Under the pieces are notes generated by a model. It was not told where the DNA came from. It saw nothing but the letters and a program-made list of their open reading frames with translations, and did no database searches. From NCBI GenBank assembly GCA_009360885.1, contig SPEL01000003.1, forward strand, positions 248,001 to 312,000: a DNA stretch of 64,000 nt, given 5' to 3'. Below, one piece after another: positions 34,993-43,723 of this stretch. Source of the DNA: Sphingobium sp. Its GTDB lineage: Bacteria > Pseudomonadota > Alphaproteobacteria > Sphingomonadales > Sphingomonadaceae. Every line of letters starts with the position of its first letter. Within the stretch, counting starts at the first letter, position 1. The translations under genes and the position numbers were made by a program.

Positions 34993-37900
34993 TCAAGCCG
35001 CCATATTCCGGTTGGCGGTTAGGAAATCACTCAGGCCGGGGTTACCATCCAGCGCCTGTTGCCACAGATTTTTCATGTCGCTCAATATCTCATTCTGCTG
35101 TTCCAATATATTAGCGCTGGCCTGTGTGGCGGTGGCTATCATTTCGCTAAATGGATCGACCGCCGCATCCGTGCCGCTGGCATTTGCGTCAATCTGGGCA
35201 ATGGCCTTTTCCATCAGGCCGGTGACCAGATTATATTGTGCGAAATAATCCTGCGTAGACCCGCTAATCTGCCGCTCCACCGCCAAAAATGTCTGGGCGG
35301 CCTGCTGGAATGCATCGGTATCAATGGCCTGCCCGGCCTCTATCGCCTTGCGGAACGGGTCCAACGCCAATCCGGCATTTACCTGCTGTTCGCGCAGGGA
35401 TAGCGGGCTGCTATCCCCCGCCCGCAAGGATTGCAGGAAGGATTTTAGGCCATCCGACACGCTGCCTACGGACTTGATAACCTCTGCCCGTTCCAACTTC
35501 CAGAGCTGCTGCGCCTGCGCCACCTGTTCGCTGCTGGCCCCGGCCTCCTTCAATGTGGCGGCCAGCTTTTTATATTTATCGTCAACCTCATCCAGCGCAT
35601 AACCCAGTGGATCTAGCTGCGCCTTTAGCTGTTTCGGGATGCTTTCAATATTAACGGCCTTTTCAATGGCCTTTTGCAAATCCTGCCCGGATTTTAATAT
35701 GTTCTGCGCGGCGGCGGATATGCCGGTTATCGCCCCGTCAGACAGGGCATCCTGTATCGCGTAGGCAATGGCGGCCTGCTGGTCATCGCCAAAATCATAA
35801 AGACCGCTGGTGTCACCTTTGAAATTCAGCTTACCACTGCGCCCAGTGGTGGAAACCCGCCAGTTATCCTTATATTGCCCGATGCTGACACGGTAGCTGC
35901 CCACGTCCGCCCCCAGCATTTCGGCAATTTCCGCAAGGCCTTCCTGCACACTACCCGCCGCCCCGCCCGCATTGCCGCGCAGGCCGCTGCTGTTGCCGGT
36001 GACAGTGGCGGCACTATCATTGCCGGTCAGCACGGCGGTGCCATATTTGCTTTTTTTCAGCAGGCCACCGATGGCCCCGCCCAGCACACCGCCCACGACT
36101 GACCCCAGCGGCCCGGCCATACCACCCAAGGCAGAGCCGAATAATTCCTTCATGGCCGCGCCGCCAATGGCACCGCCCGCCATGCCGCCAACGCTGCTGC
36201 CGCCGGTCATGCCTGCGCCCATCGCCCCCAGACCGGCATTGCCGGTTATGGTCTGCAATGTTTTCTGGCTGATGCCTGCCTTACCCAGCAGGGATGCAAA
36301 ATCACCCTTGCCACTGATAAGGCCCATGACCTGCTCCGCCGCAAGGCGGGCCATGGCCTGCTTTCCTTCATATTCAAACTGCTGCCACAGATTTTTGAAA
36401 CCGCCATGGAATATGTCTTCAAAATAATAGGCCAGTTCATCTATGCGCTCTTCAATTTCCTGCTGGGCCTGATCCCGTTCAATTTTCTTGTTACGGAAAA
36501 TCGCTTCACCCCGGCTATATTCTTCATCAACAAATTCCTGCGCTTTCCGGTCATCTTCTCGATCCCGAATGGCCTTTTCCCGGCCAGACAACGCCTTCTC
36601 AAAATCATCCTTGCGGGTCTGGGCAACTTCCTTCGACAATTTCAACTGCGCGGCAAGTTCCTCAGTTGTTTTACCCGCATATTCGGGGAATTGGCGTTCC
36701 AACGCTAGGCGAGCCGCAGCAACATCCGCAGCAACATCCCCCTGTTCTACCCGAATTTTAGCGACGGCGGCTTCATCCTGCTGGGTCTGGACGATCCCCT
36801 TTAGGGTGTCATAGCGCCGCTGCTCTTGCTCTTTCAGGCGCTCTGCTTCTCGTGCTGCTTCCTTTGCCAAACGCTGGGATTCTCGTTCCGCTTTACCAGC
36901 TTCGCGCTTTGCATCGGCCTCCGCCTTGCGGTTCGCTTTATTATCATTGGCGGCCTGCGCGAGGGAAGCATCATAGCGTTCACGGTTGGTGGTCTGTATT
37001 TCGATGGCGCGGATTTTACCCCGCGCATCGGCTACGGCGCTAGCTAGGCGATCCCTCTCTTGTCGTAACGCCGTCGAGGCAACATCAACGCCGACCTCTG
37101 CCGAACCGCCAACCATGGCGGATGCAACCGATGCCAAGTTAAATTTTTTGCGGTCTGGGCCAGCAGCAATGCGCCGATCCAGCGCCGCTAAATCGGCTTC
37201 TTGCGACATTAATTGCACCTTTGCAGTGCCTATTTCCGCACGGCCAAGCCGACCATGCTTAGCTAGCAATTCATCCAGCTTTGAACTATAGCGCGCCGCC
37301 GCAGCAGCAGCGGTATCAAAGCCCTTCGCTGCATCATTCATACCCCGCAACGCCCCAGCAGAGGATTCCTCAACCTGCCCCATTTTGCTGGACAACAGAC
37401 CAAGAGCAATGCTGGCTATCGGGACAATCAGACCCCAAGGCCCAGAGAGGAAGGTGCCGAACTTTCCCAATGCCCCCAATGTTTTATTTGATGATCCTTC
37501 AAGATAGGACATAGCGAGCGCCAGTTGTGGCAACTGCTGCGCGAATACAGTGCTGGCGCGCTGCCCACCCTGCAGGGATATGATAATATCGTTAAGCTGC
37601 TGGCCCGCACCAATGGTCGCCATACGCAGGCCACCTGCCTCTTTGCTTGTTTTCGCAAGGCCCGTCGCGGCGGTTTGCGCATTAGCCCCAGTTGTCGCCA
37701 GCTGCGCCTGCACCTTCCCCAGCGCATCAGCATTAGCAATGGCATCGCGCGCCTGCTCTTCATATTTCTGCGCCACAGATTGAGCGGCGGCCAATTCCAG
37801 TTGCTGCGCCTTAGTCACATTCTGGGTGGAACGATTGACCGCATCCATAGCAACAACAAGTTGCCGCGCGGCATCCGCCTTTAGCTGCGCGGCGGCTGCG

Positions 37901-38157
37901 CCCGCCCGCAACCCGGCAACATCCAGATTTAGCGATTGCAGCCCATTGTCGTTGGTAGAAATAGTGGCGGCAGACAGCGTTTTACGAATGCGCTGTTCCG
38001 CCGTTTTCAGCCCCGGCGTTAGCGCAGAATCAAACTTGCTGGCGGCTTCCCGCCCCGCCTTTTCCATCGCCGGGCCAAGCCCCGCCGTGGCCGTTTGAAC
38101 GCCGCGTGAAAATTCCTCGGCATTAACGCCCAGCCTAGCAATCATGTCAGTTGCCAT
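34993..38157 (-). CDS. Tape measure protein
   Basis: 1054 aa. Long alpha-helical and coiled-coil parts (AKREAGKAERESQRLAKEA), a Gly/Ala-rich hydrophobic centre (GSVVGGVLGGAIGGLLKKS), an MATDMIARLGVNAEEFSRGV start and ISLQGGQRASTVFAQQLPQL near residue 200, typical of tail-length tape measures. Start at 38157 is 5 nt after GGAG; 11 more codons upstream are open but lack a site. Separated from the tail chaperone by Rha and the moron island. Confidence 0.9.
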   Translation of the reverse strand: MATDMIARLGVNAEEFSRGVQTATAGLGPAMEKAGREAASKFDSALTPGLKTAEQRIRKTLSAATISTNDNGLQSLNLDVAGLRAGAAAAQLKADAARQLVVAMDAVNRSTQNVTKAQQLELAAAQSVAQKYEEQARDAIANADALGKVQAQLATTGANAQTAATGLAKTSKEAGGLRMATIGAGQQLNDIIISLQGGQRASTVFAQQLPQLALAMSYLEGSSNKTLGALGKFGTFLSGPWGLIVPIASIALGLLSSKMGQVEESSAGALRGMNDAAKGFDTAAAAAARYSSKLDELLAKHGRLGRAEIGTAKVQLMSQEADLAALDRRIAAGPDRKKFNLASVASAMVGGSAEVGVDVASTALRQERDRLASAVADARGKIRAIEIQTTNRERYDASLAQAANDNKANRKAEADAKREAGKAERESQRLAKEAAREAERLKEQEQRRYDTLKGIVQTQQDEAAVAKIRVEQGDVAADVAAARLALERQFPEYAGKTTEELAAQLKLSKEVAQTRKDDFEKALSGREKAIRDREDDRKAQEFVDEEYSRGEAIFRNKKIERDQAQQEIEERIDELAYYFEDIFHGGFKNLWQQFEYEGKQAMARLAAEQVMGLISGKGDFASLLGKAGISQKTLQTITGNAGLGAMGAGMTGGSSVGGMAGGAIGGAAMKELFGSALGGMAGPLGSVVGGVLGGAIGGLLKKSKYGTAVLTGNDSAATVTGNSSGLRGNAGGAAGSVQEGLAEIAEMLGADVGSYRVSIGQYKDNWRVSTTGRSGKLNFKGDTSGLYDFGDDQQAAIAYAIQDALSDGAITGISAAAQNILKSGQDLQKAIEKAVNIESIPKQLKAQLDPLGYALDEVDDKYKKLAATLKEAGASSEQVAQAQQLWKLERAEVIKSVGSVSDGLKSFLQSLRAGDSSPLSLREQQVNAGLALDPFRKAIEAGQAIDTDAFQQAAQTFLAVERQISGSTQDYFAQYNLVTGLMEKAIAQIDANASGTDAAVDPFSEMIATATQASANILEQQNEILSDMKNLWQQALDGNPGLSDFLTANRNMAA

Positions 38158-38171
38158 AAAAACTCCAACGC

Positions 38172-38197
38172 AAAACGGGCCACGGGGCAACGCCCCG
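38172..38197 (-). terminator. Hairpin before the tape measure gene
   Basis: Minus strand CGGGGC-GTT-GCCCCG, with GTTTT ten bases on. It sits between the Rha gene and the tape measure start. Weak T-tract, so partial termination at best. Confidence 0.45.
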
Positions 38198-38229
38198 CAG
38201 CCGGTTTGAAAACAACTATTTCTATTCTG

Positions 38230-38973
38230 TCAGATCAGCCGAAGGCCCACCCGAAAGGCACCATTGCTCTTGCGGCTTGGGAAACCCGCCCGCACCAATG
38301 CCTTGCCCAAACTGCCGGGGCCACGCGCATCAGCACCCCGCCCCGCCATATATTCGCGGTAATCATTATATAATGCCTGCATGGAAACGCGGTGGCCCGG
38401 TGCGCGGGCCGTGCGTTCATTCAGCCATGCGGCAATATCATCCGATATATCGCCAAAATCTTCGCTATCCTCATCCGGTTCCACCGGCGGCAGGCCGATG
38501 CTGTTCCACATCTTGCGCACCGCGCCGCGCCCATAGGCAAGGCGAATTTCCCGCGCCAGTGACAATTTCCTGTCAAAATCCTCGCCCCGTATCTGGGCAA
38601 AGACCGGGCTGTCATCCGCCAGCACCAACCCGGTTTCATCATCATTATCATGCTGGGCGGCGATGGCCTCCAACCGCTTAAATTCTGCCAGAAACTTCTT
38701 TTTCCAAGCGTGGGCTTCCGCTCCGGTAAAACCCATAATCAGGAATATAAAACCGTCCTGATCTATTTCATAATAACGGCTACTACGGCTTGCACCTTTG
38801 GCAGTTTCGACCTGTCTTATCATCAGTCCAAAATTGGACCCAAGATCAGAATCCCTTTCCACCAGTGATTGAATAGAGCGCATCACATGCTGATGCTGCT
38901 TACCGAATTTATCCGCCACCATCAGGCTGGTGGTGCGTGGGCCATCATGGCGCAATTCTACCAATGCGTTCAT
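38230..38973 (-). CDS. Rha family phage regulatory protein
   Basis: 247 aa. N-terminal Rha domain (residues ~15-110): VADKFGKQHQHVMRSIQSL, RYYEIDQDGFIFLIMGFTG, AHAWKKKFLAEFKRLE. The C-terminal ~110 residues are a different, DNA-binding-like region (GHRVSMQALYNDYREYMAG, LGKALVRAGFPSRKSNGAFRVGL). In P22-like phages Rha limits growth in certain hosts. Its place inside the tail operon is unusual and suggests insertion. Confidence 0.85.
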   Translation of the reverse strand: MNALVELRHDGPRTTSLMVADKFGKQHQHVMRSIQSLVERDSDLGSNFGLMIRQVETAKGASRSSRYYEIDQDGFIFLIMGFTGAEAHAWKKKFLAEFKRLEAIAAQHDNDDETGLVLADDSPVFAQIRGEDFDRKLSLAREIRLAYGRGAVRKMWNSIGLPPVEPDEDSEDFGDISDDIAAWLNERTARAPGHRVSMQALYNDYREYMAGRGADARGPGSLGKALVRAGFPSRKSNGAFRVGLRLI

Positions 38974-39263
38974 GCCGCCATCTCCTTATTAATGGCAGGC
39001 ACCGGGCTATGGAATGAACGGTGCGCCCCGCCACCCGTCAGCAACATGGTCATTCCCACTAGATCGCCAATGCAGGCCAGCAGGCCATCCACGCGCCGGT
39101 CATCATATTCCACATCACGAAAGGTTTCTATCAGCCCGCGCAACCTGTGCAGGTTGCTATGGGCATTTTCCAATCTTACCGATTCCTTATCGGCAATTTC
39201 CCGCAATATGCCGGGTGACAATGCATCCGGCATTACGCTAATAACTTCAGCAGCCTGAGACAT
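38970..39263 (-). CDS. Unknown phage protein upstream of Rha
   Basis: 97 aa, helical, with an MTMLLTGGGAHRSFHSP tail. Overlaps the Rha start by four bases, so the two are coupled. No family recognised. It diverges from the rightward moron genes that begin at 39349. Confidence 0.6.
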   Translation of the reverse strand: MSQAAEVISVMPDALSPGILREIADKESVRLENAHSNLHRLRGLIETFRDVEYDDRRVDGLLACIGDLVGMTMLLTGGGAHRSFHSPVPAINKEMAA

Positions 39264-39330
39264 GGCTTTACTCCATGTTGATGGTTAGGGCGGCTTGAGA
39301 GCTGCGAACTCTCTTGCCGTCCGCCTTTTA

Positions 39331-39367
39331 TGACGTTATAAAAAATCCATGTCAATTAATAACGTCA
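39331..39367. promoter_or_regulatory. Inverted repeat over the start of the RHH gene
   Basis: TGACGTTAT (39331-39339) and its exact complement ATAACGTCA (39359-39367) straddle the ATG at 39349. It is a plausible operator for the ribbon-helix-helix protein encoded there. Confidence 0.55.
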
Positions 39368-39543
39368 AAAATAAACGTGGCCGCCCGGCGGTGGATAGTT
39401 CACCAATAACCCTGCGCATCCGCCATGATCTATTCGACGCCATTGACACATGGCGGCTATCCCAGCCCGATAAACCCGCCAGAGCAGAAGCAATCCGCAG
39501 AATGGTGCAATCTTTTCTGGACTCTCAAAATTCCGCTGAATAG
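39349..39543 (+). CDS. Ribbon-helix-helix-like small DNA-binding protein
   Basis: 64 aa. The central part TLRIRHDLFDAIDTWRLSQP followed by ARAEAIRRMVQSFLD has the beta-helix-helix pattern of Arc/CopG-type proteins. First gene of a rightward three-gene island set inside the leftward tail operon. It probably represses its own promoter through the flanking inverted repeat. No Shine-Dalgarno is evident. Confidence 0.7.
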   Translation: MSINNVKNKRGRPAVDSSPITLRIRHDLFDAIDTWRLSQPDKPARAEAIRRMVQSFLDSQNSAE

Positions 39544-39566
39544 CCTCCCCGCGATTGGGAGGGGCT

Positions 39567-40157
39567 ATGATTATAGAAATCCGTATCACTGCGAAAACAG
39601 ACGATTCTTCTTATCGAATCATCCAATACAATACAGACACCCAAAAAATTCATTGCGATTGCGTTCCACCCCCATGGGAGTGGTGCGCCCATGTAGATGC
39701 CGCATTGGTTGCAGGCGAGCGGTTCATGGTCCACCCCGATGACCGGGAAAAAGCCGACATAATCATGGCCCAGATGCCACCACTTACCCCGCCGGATGGG
39801 TGGAAAGGATCATGGAGAAGAAACAAAGAATGGCGCGGCCTGCCCCCGACGCCACGCCGCGCGCCTAAAGCCAATGACACCCACGCCCAGTTGGGTGAAG
39901 ATTTGGAAACATATAACAGGCGGCCAACAGTATGCTTCACCGGACAATTCGAGATAGCCAGAGGTGAAATGGTCAAAATGGCCCATAGCCATGGCTGGCG
40001 GGAAACATCGTCAGTTACACAAGAAACAATGATAGTTGTTGCAAGCGACCCTGACGGCACTAGCAACAAAATCAGAGCAGCCAGAATGAACGGCATATCC
40101 ATCTTATCCTATACAGAATGGCTGGAAACGATGGAAACAGGCGAAATACACATTTAA
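39567..40157 (+). CDS. SWIM zinc-finger plus BRCT domain protein
   Basis: 196 aa. Cys30-x-Cys32 and Cys40-x-His42 (HCDCVPPPWEWCAH) fit the SWIM pattern CxCxnCxH. Residues ~119-196 read as a BRCT domain of the LigA type: PTVCFTGQFEIARGEM, a HSHGWRE turn, SNKIRAARMNGISILS and the EWL tryptophan. GGAGG lies 5 nt before the ATG. It is the middle gene of the moron island. Both modules bind nucleic acids or protein partners, so a role in DNA repair, replication or superinfection control is possible; the fusion is not one I know. Confidence 0.75.
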   Translation: MIIEIRITAKTDDSSYRIIQYNTDTQKIHCDCVPPPWEWCAHVDAALVAGERFMVHPDDREKADIIMAQMPPLTPPDGWKGSWRRNKEWRGLPPTPRRAPKANDTHAQLGEDLETYNRRPTVCFTGQFEIARGEMVKMAHSHGWRETSSVTQETMIVVASDPDGTSNKIRAARMNGISILSYTEWLETMETGEIHI

Positions 40158-40173
40158 CGATGAGGCAGTCACG

Positions 40174-40440
40174 ATGAAATCAAGCGAAAAATTTTACTGG
40201 ACTGGAATATTTACTTTAATTTTCGCTATCCTCGGCATTATTTTGTCAATAAGCGGACAAGTAACTGTACAGACAGAGGCAACCACATATACTGGAGAAC
40301 AAATAGTTAATTTCTATCTGATGCACTATCAAACCATAGGAACCATAATCAGCCTGACATTGCTCATTATTTCATTCATAATGTTTGGTTTTTCTGGCGT
40401 TATTCGCGCCATTGAAAAAATGCATACAGATAATAATTAA
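40174..40440 (+). CDS. Small AT-rich two-span membrane protein
   Basis: 88 aa with two clear helices (about residues 10-28, TGIFTLIFAILGIILSI, and 52-75, IGTIISLTLLIISFIMFGF). GAGG lies 8 nt upstream. Base composition is clearly more AT-rich than its neighbours, a sign of separate acquisition. As a prophage membrane moron it could act in superinfection exclusion, by analogy only. Confidence 0.7.
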   Translation: MKSSEKFYWTGIFTLIFAILGIILSISGQVTVQTEATTYTGEQIVNFYLMHYQTIGTIISLTLLIISFIMFGFSGVIRAIEKMHTDNN

Positions 40441-40448
40441 CGCAAAAT

Positions 40449-41180
40449 CTACTGGGCGGGCGCTGAGCCAAACAAACCGGAACCCGCACGGTTCATACGC
40501 ATCATCCTGCGTTCGAATGCCTCCACCAACAATTTTTCACGGCGCGCCAATATAGGGGTCAAGTCCACCTTATTGGCGAACCGCTGCACCTCTACTAAAA
40601 CAAAAATTGTGATTTCCTGTGCCTGCACGGCACCGCCAGCGGCATTAGCGTATCGCGCGCTATTAGTCCTCCGCTGGGTGGCCTTGCGCGTTCCTTTACC
40701 ATTAGCGCCATAAACCACATTCCGCGCCACCAGACGGGCAGCCTTACCCCGCTTCCCCGGCACGAAATGAAGCCTCGACCCAGTGCGATGTTCCCACTCT
40801 TCTGGCGTTAAATTACGATTACGCGGAAGAACACCGGCCTCTGGTGTAGGGATGGCAAGATATTTCCCACCACCTTTTTTTCGCTGCTCTCCGGGTTGCG
40901 TCCAATAAATCATCGTCCCTTTCGAGCGGGAACGGCCATTTACGTAGACTTCACCAGCGGGAGCATATGCAGCCTTACCCCCTTTGGGGTAAACCCTGCT
41001 GGCCCATGCCAAATATAGCCTCCCCTTAACACCGCGCTGTGTTGCGGCCTCAAATTCCTTTTCAAGTTCACGCGTTTGCCCGCCAACTATCTTTGTACAG
41101 TTTGATAAGACACTGGTGATGAAGAGTGCGACATCACGATCAAGCTGTTTCTGGTCTATGGTCAGTGAAACAACGCTCAT
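40449..41180 (-). CDS. Phage tail-region protein, DUF6441-like
   Basis: 243 aa, basic (pI probably high: PGKRGKAARLVARNVVYG, KGTRKATQRRTNSARY). Starts four bases inside the frameshift extension of the tail chaperone. I think it resembles DUF6441, a family seen in siphovirus tail modules, but this is from memory of the pattern. Possibly a minor tail component. Confidence 0.55.
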   Translation of the reverse strand: MSVVSLTIDQKQLDRDVALFITSVLSNCTKIVGGQTRELEKEFEAATQRGVKGRLYLAWASRVYPKGGKAAYAPAGEVYVNGRSRSKGTMIYWTQPGEQRKKGGGKYLAIPTPEAGVLPRNRNLTPEEWEHRTGSRLHFVPGKRGKAARLVARNVVYGANGKGTRKATQRRTNSARYANAAGGAVQAQEITIFVLVEVQRFANKVDLTPILARREKLLVEAFERRMMRMNRAGSGLFGSAPAQ

Positions 41181-41401
41181 TCTTTATCCTCCCCCTGCGT
41201 CAGGCGGTTTAATATGGCAAAGGCATCCATCAGGGCGGCAGGCTGGTCCTGCCACCCACCAGGGCAGGGATAAGGGGCCGCTGCCCTTACCCCCAACATC
41301 ATCATGGGTGCCTGCATCTGGCACCGCAGCCACTGGTCCACCACGAACAGCGCCCAGCGCGGCACGATCAGCGCCGGGTTTTCTTCGTAGCGGTCTTTTC
41401 C
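41177..41401 (-). CDS. Frameshift extension of the tail assembly chaperone (GT-like)
   Basis: Open frame in -1 relative to the chaperone, beginning before the chaperone stop and running 60-odd codons past it (WIIGKDRYEENPAL..., ending LTQGEDKE). It has no ATG start of its own. The candidate slip site is GGAAAAG (minus strand 41401-41395), read as G-GAA-AAG in frame 0 and GGA-AAA in -1. The organisation matches lambda G/GT, in which a minor extended product binds the tape measure. Confidence 0.6.
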   Translation of the reverse strand, partial: GKDRYEENPALIVPRWALFVVDQWLRCQMQAPMMMLGVRAAAPYPCPGGWQDQPAALMDAFAILNRLTQGEDKE

Positions 41402-42048
41402 GATGATCCACCCGCCGGAGACTTTGCGCCCATATTCAAAGTCACCGGGTCGGCGTCTGACTTCGAGGGCGCAACGGAGTTTTTTTCCTCTCCCCCGCCA
41501 TATTGCAGATTATAGGCCCGCAAACCGGCCCCCCGCAGCAAAAGCGGGTCAAGCTTAGCAAGTAGGGCTTCGGTGACGCACTGGTCCATGGCCTTAGCGA
41601 AGATCAGATGCGCACCATCATGGGTGATATTTTCCCATCCCACACAAAAGCGGCGGAAGGATTCTAACGGCAATAACACATTGCGATTAGCCTGCTGTTT
41701 CATCAAATCTTTATAAGCTGGCCAGTGCTGGCCTAATATTTTCAAAGCCTGCTTATAGTCGCGTAAATCCGCCTCATCTTCCAAATCGCCAGACTGTGCG
41801 GCTTCGGCCAACATCAGCAACCGTTCAACAAATTCACCGCCAAATTGCGTGAACCCAGATGAGATTGCCTCATATAATTCCCACGGCCAGACGGTCCCGG
41901 CTTGCGCAGCCGTCAATGATGCTTCCATCATTTCCCGTTCAAAAACCGTCCCGGCTCGCAACAGGAACACAGGGGCGTCATCTCCTTTTAGCCATTCGGG
42001 AGTGTAACGGATAGCCGCAGTCGGATGTGTGTTTGTTAAGATCATCAT
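41368..42048 (-). CDS. Tail assembly chaperone (G-like)
   Basis: 226 aa from the ATG at 42048, 5 nt after GAGG; an overlapping longer start would lie inside the tail tube gene. Contains TPEWLKGDDAPVFLLRAGT and a helical middle (WELYEAISSGFTQFGGEFVE). Ends in a basic KTATKKTRR stretch that follows the likely frameshift site. It follows the tail tube gene, exactly where lambda-type chaperones lie. Confidence 0.75.
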   Translation of the reverse strand: MMILTNTHPTAAIRYTPEWLKGDDAPVFLLRAGTVFEREMMEASLTAAQAGTVWPWELYEAISSGFTQFGGEFVERLLMLAEAAQSGDLEDEADLRDYKQALKILGQHWPAYKDLMKQQANRNVLLPLESFRRFCVGWENITHDGAHLIFAKAMDQCVTEALLAKLDPLLLRGAGLRAYNLQYGGGEEKNSVAPSKSDADPVTLNMGAKSPAGGSSEKTATKKTRR

Positions 42049-42055
42049 GCCGCCC

Positions 42056-43270
42056 TCACCAAAATGCCAAAATGGCTTCGCCGTCACGGCCATAGGCATC
42101 TTTGCCCGTGCTGGTCATGGCGTAACGCTGCTGCTCTACCCGCAAGCTGCCGGACTGGCCCGGCTCTGCGCTTGCCGGGGTCAGTTGCGGCAAGGTAATA
42201 CCCCATCGGTTATAGGCGCTACCCGGCGCAGATATCTTGCCGGGATATTGCTTACTGGCCTGAATATCCGCGATAATATCCCGCACCGCATATAGGGTTT
42301 TCTTGGGGTTGCATTCCAGACGCGGCGCACGGCCACCAAGGATAGACGCACCGAAACCATAATTGGTATTCGGGTCGGCGGGGCTTTCCTGTTCCGTCCC
42401 GTTGGCGATGGACCAATTATCAATCGGCAATGGGTGGCGGTTGACGCTAAAGGCCGGGTCTGGCCGGTTGACGCCCTGCACGACAATGGGCGCTAGATGC
42501 GCGGCCACCGATACATCCGGCACCGGCGCATCCACCGCGCCCGCAAACACGCCAACCATCTGCACGGTCATAAAACCGGGCTTGGCCGTATCGCCGCTCC
42601 ATTCCGTCAATATGCCACGGCACCCGGTCCATTTCTGCAATGTGCCATCTTCGTAGAGGTAAAGGGTGCCACTGGGGTGGTCTGCAATGCGGGCGGCGGC
42701 ATCCTTGGGGCTGGTGCCTGCATAGGTCCAGTTATCGGGGATGGAGGCCGTGACGGAAGTATCCAGCGGCGCATCAAACTTATCCGCCAGCGTGGCGACC
42801 TTCCCCGCCGTATAATCAGAAATGAAGGTTGTGCGGCCATTGGATAGCACCAGCGGCATGCCGCGATAGGCCTGTGCCGTCGCCGCAAAGGCCGCGCCAA
42901 GGGTGGCGCTGGTCACTGTGCCAGCGGCAAGGGCAGCGGCGGAAACGCTGGCGGTAAAGACACCGCGCATGCCGCAGGCGGCCAACAGGTCATGATGGGG
43001 CGGCTTCACACTGGCGCTATAGGCAATATTTGCGCCCTTCATGCGGAACCTAATCGTGATCTGGGCCGGTTGCCCTACGATCATCGGCGCACCAGCAACC
43101 AGTGACCCTGTGGCCTCATTGCTGGTTTCTTCGGAAAATGGGTTGTTATAGCTGTAACCGTCCGCCTCAAACGGGAAAGCATTGGCGATGGTGGGCACCG
43201 CGTCCACACCCTCAACCGTTTCCAGCTTAAACAGCATGACGGCATTTTTGGGCCGAATGACTTGATCCAT
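42056..43270 (-). CDS. Major tail tube protein
   Basis: 404 aa. MDQVIRPKNAVMLFKLETVEGVD and NPFSEETSNEATGSLVAGAPM are characteristic of phage tail tube proteins of this group; a C-terminal Ig-like part may be present (ITLPQLTPASAEPGQ). Lies between tail terminator and tail chaperone genes. Confidence 0.8.
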   Translation of the reverse strand: MDQVIRPKNAVMLFKLETVEGVDAVPTIANAFPFEADGYSYNNPFSEETSNEATGSLVAGAPMIVGQPAQITIRFRMKGANIAYSASVKPPHHDLLAACGMRGVFTASVSAAALAAGTVTSATLGAAFAATAQAYRGMPLVLSNGRTTFISDYTAGKVATLADKFDAPLDTSVTASIPDNWTYAGTSPKDAAARIADHPSGTLYLYEDGTLQKWTGCRGILTEWSGDTAKPGFMTVQMVGVFAGAVDAPVPDVSVAAHLAPIVVQGVNRPDPAFSVNRHPLPIDNWSIANGTEQESPADPNTNYGFGASILGGRAPRLECNPKKTLYAVRDIIADIQASKQYPGKISAPGSAYNRWGITLPQLTPASAEPGQSGSLRVEQQRYAMTSTGKDAYGRDGEAILAFW

Positions 43271-43288
43271 GTGTATCTCCTGTAAATG

Positions 43289-43723
43289 TCAGAGGTTTTC
43301 CGGGTCGCCGCGCCGGGTCGCGTAAATCAAGGTGAAATCGAGCGAAAATCCAATGGTGCGCACCTCTGCCAGCTTGGCTGTGACCACGCGCAATGTGCCT
43401 TCCTCAACATCCTCAATCATGGGGCTGGTATCGGCAAAGGCCATGATGGCGGCCACAGCCTTTGCGTAAAGGGCGTTCATATCCTTATGGGCCGCGCGCC
43501 CGCCCGCATCGGAAACCACATAGCCCTCTATGCTGAAGGCAAGGGCGTATCGGTTGACATGGGCCTCAGTATTGGGCTCCGGCCCCTGCCCATTATCAAT
43601 AAGGTGCAGGGCAGGAAATTTCACCGGGTCACCGGCGGGCATCACATCATATTCACCCAACCCGGCTATGGCGGCCAGCGCCGCATCAAGGCCGTCAAAC
43701 ACATCATCGCGGATCGCGGTCAT
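43289..43723 (-). CDS. Tail terminator-like protein
   Basis: 144 aa from the ATG at 43723, overlapping the previous stop (ATGA) with GGAG 9 nt upstream. TAIRDDVFDGLDAALAAI at the start and TLRVVTAKLAEVRTIGFSLDFTLIYAT at the end fit minor tail protein U/tail terminator folds. Directly before the tail tube gene, as expected. Confidence 0.65.
   Translation of the reverse strand: MTAIRDDVFDGLDAALAAIAGLGEYDVMPAGDPVKFPALHLIDNGQGPEPNTEAHVNRYALAFSIEGYVVSDAGGRAAHKDMNALYAKAVAAIMAFADTSPMIEDVEEGTLRVVTAKLAEVRTIGFSLDFTLIYATRRGDPENL

Noticed and set aside
41184-41411. Third-frame open frame over the chaperone end
   Set aside because: Translation is Arg/Pro/Gly low-complexity; the -1 frame explains the region better.
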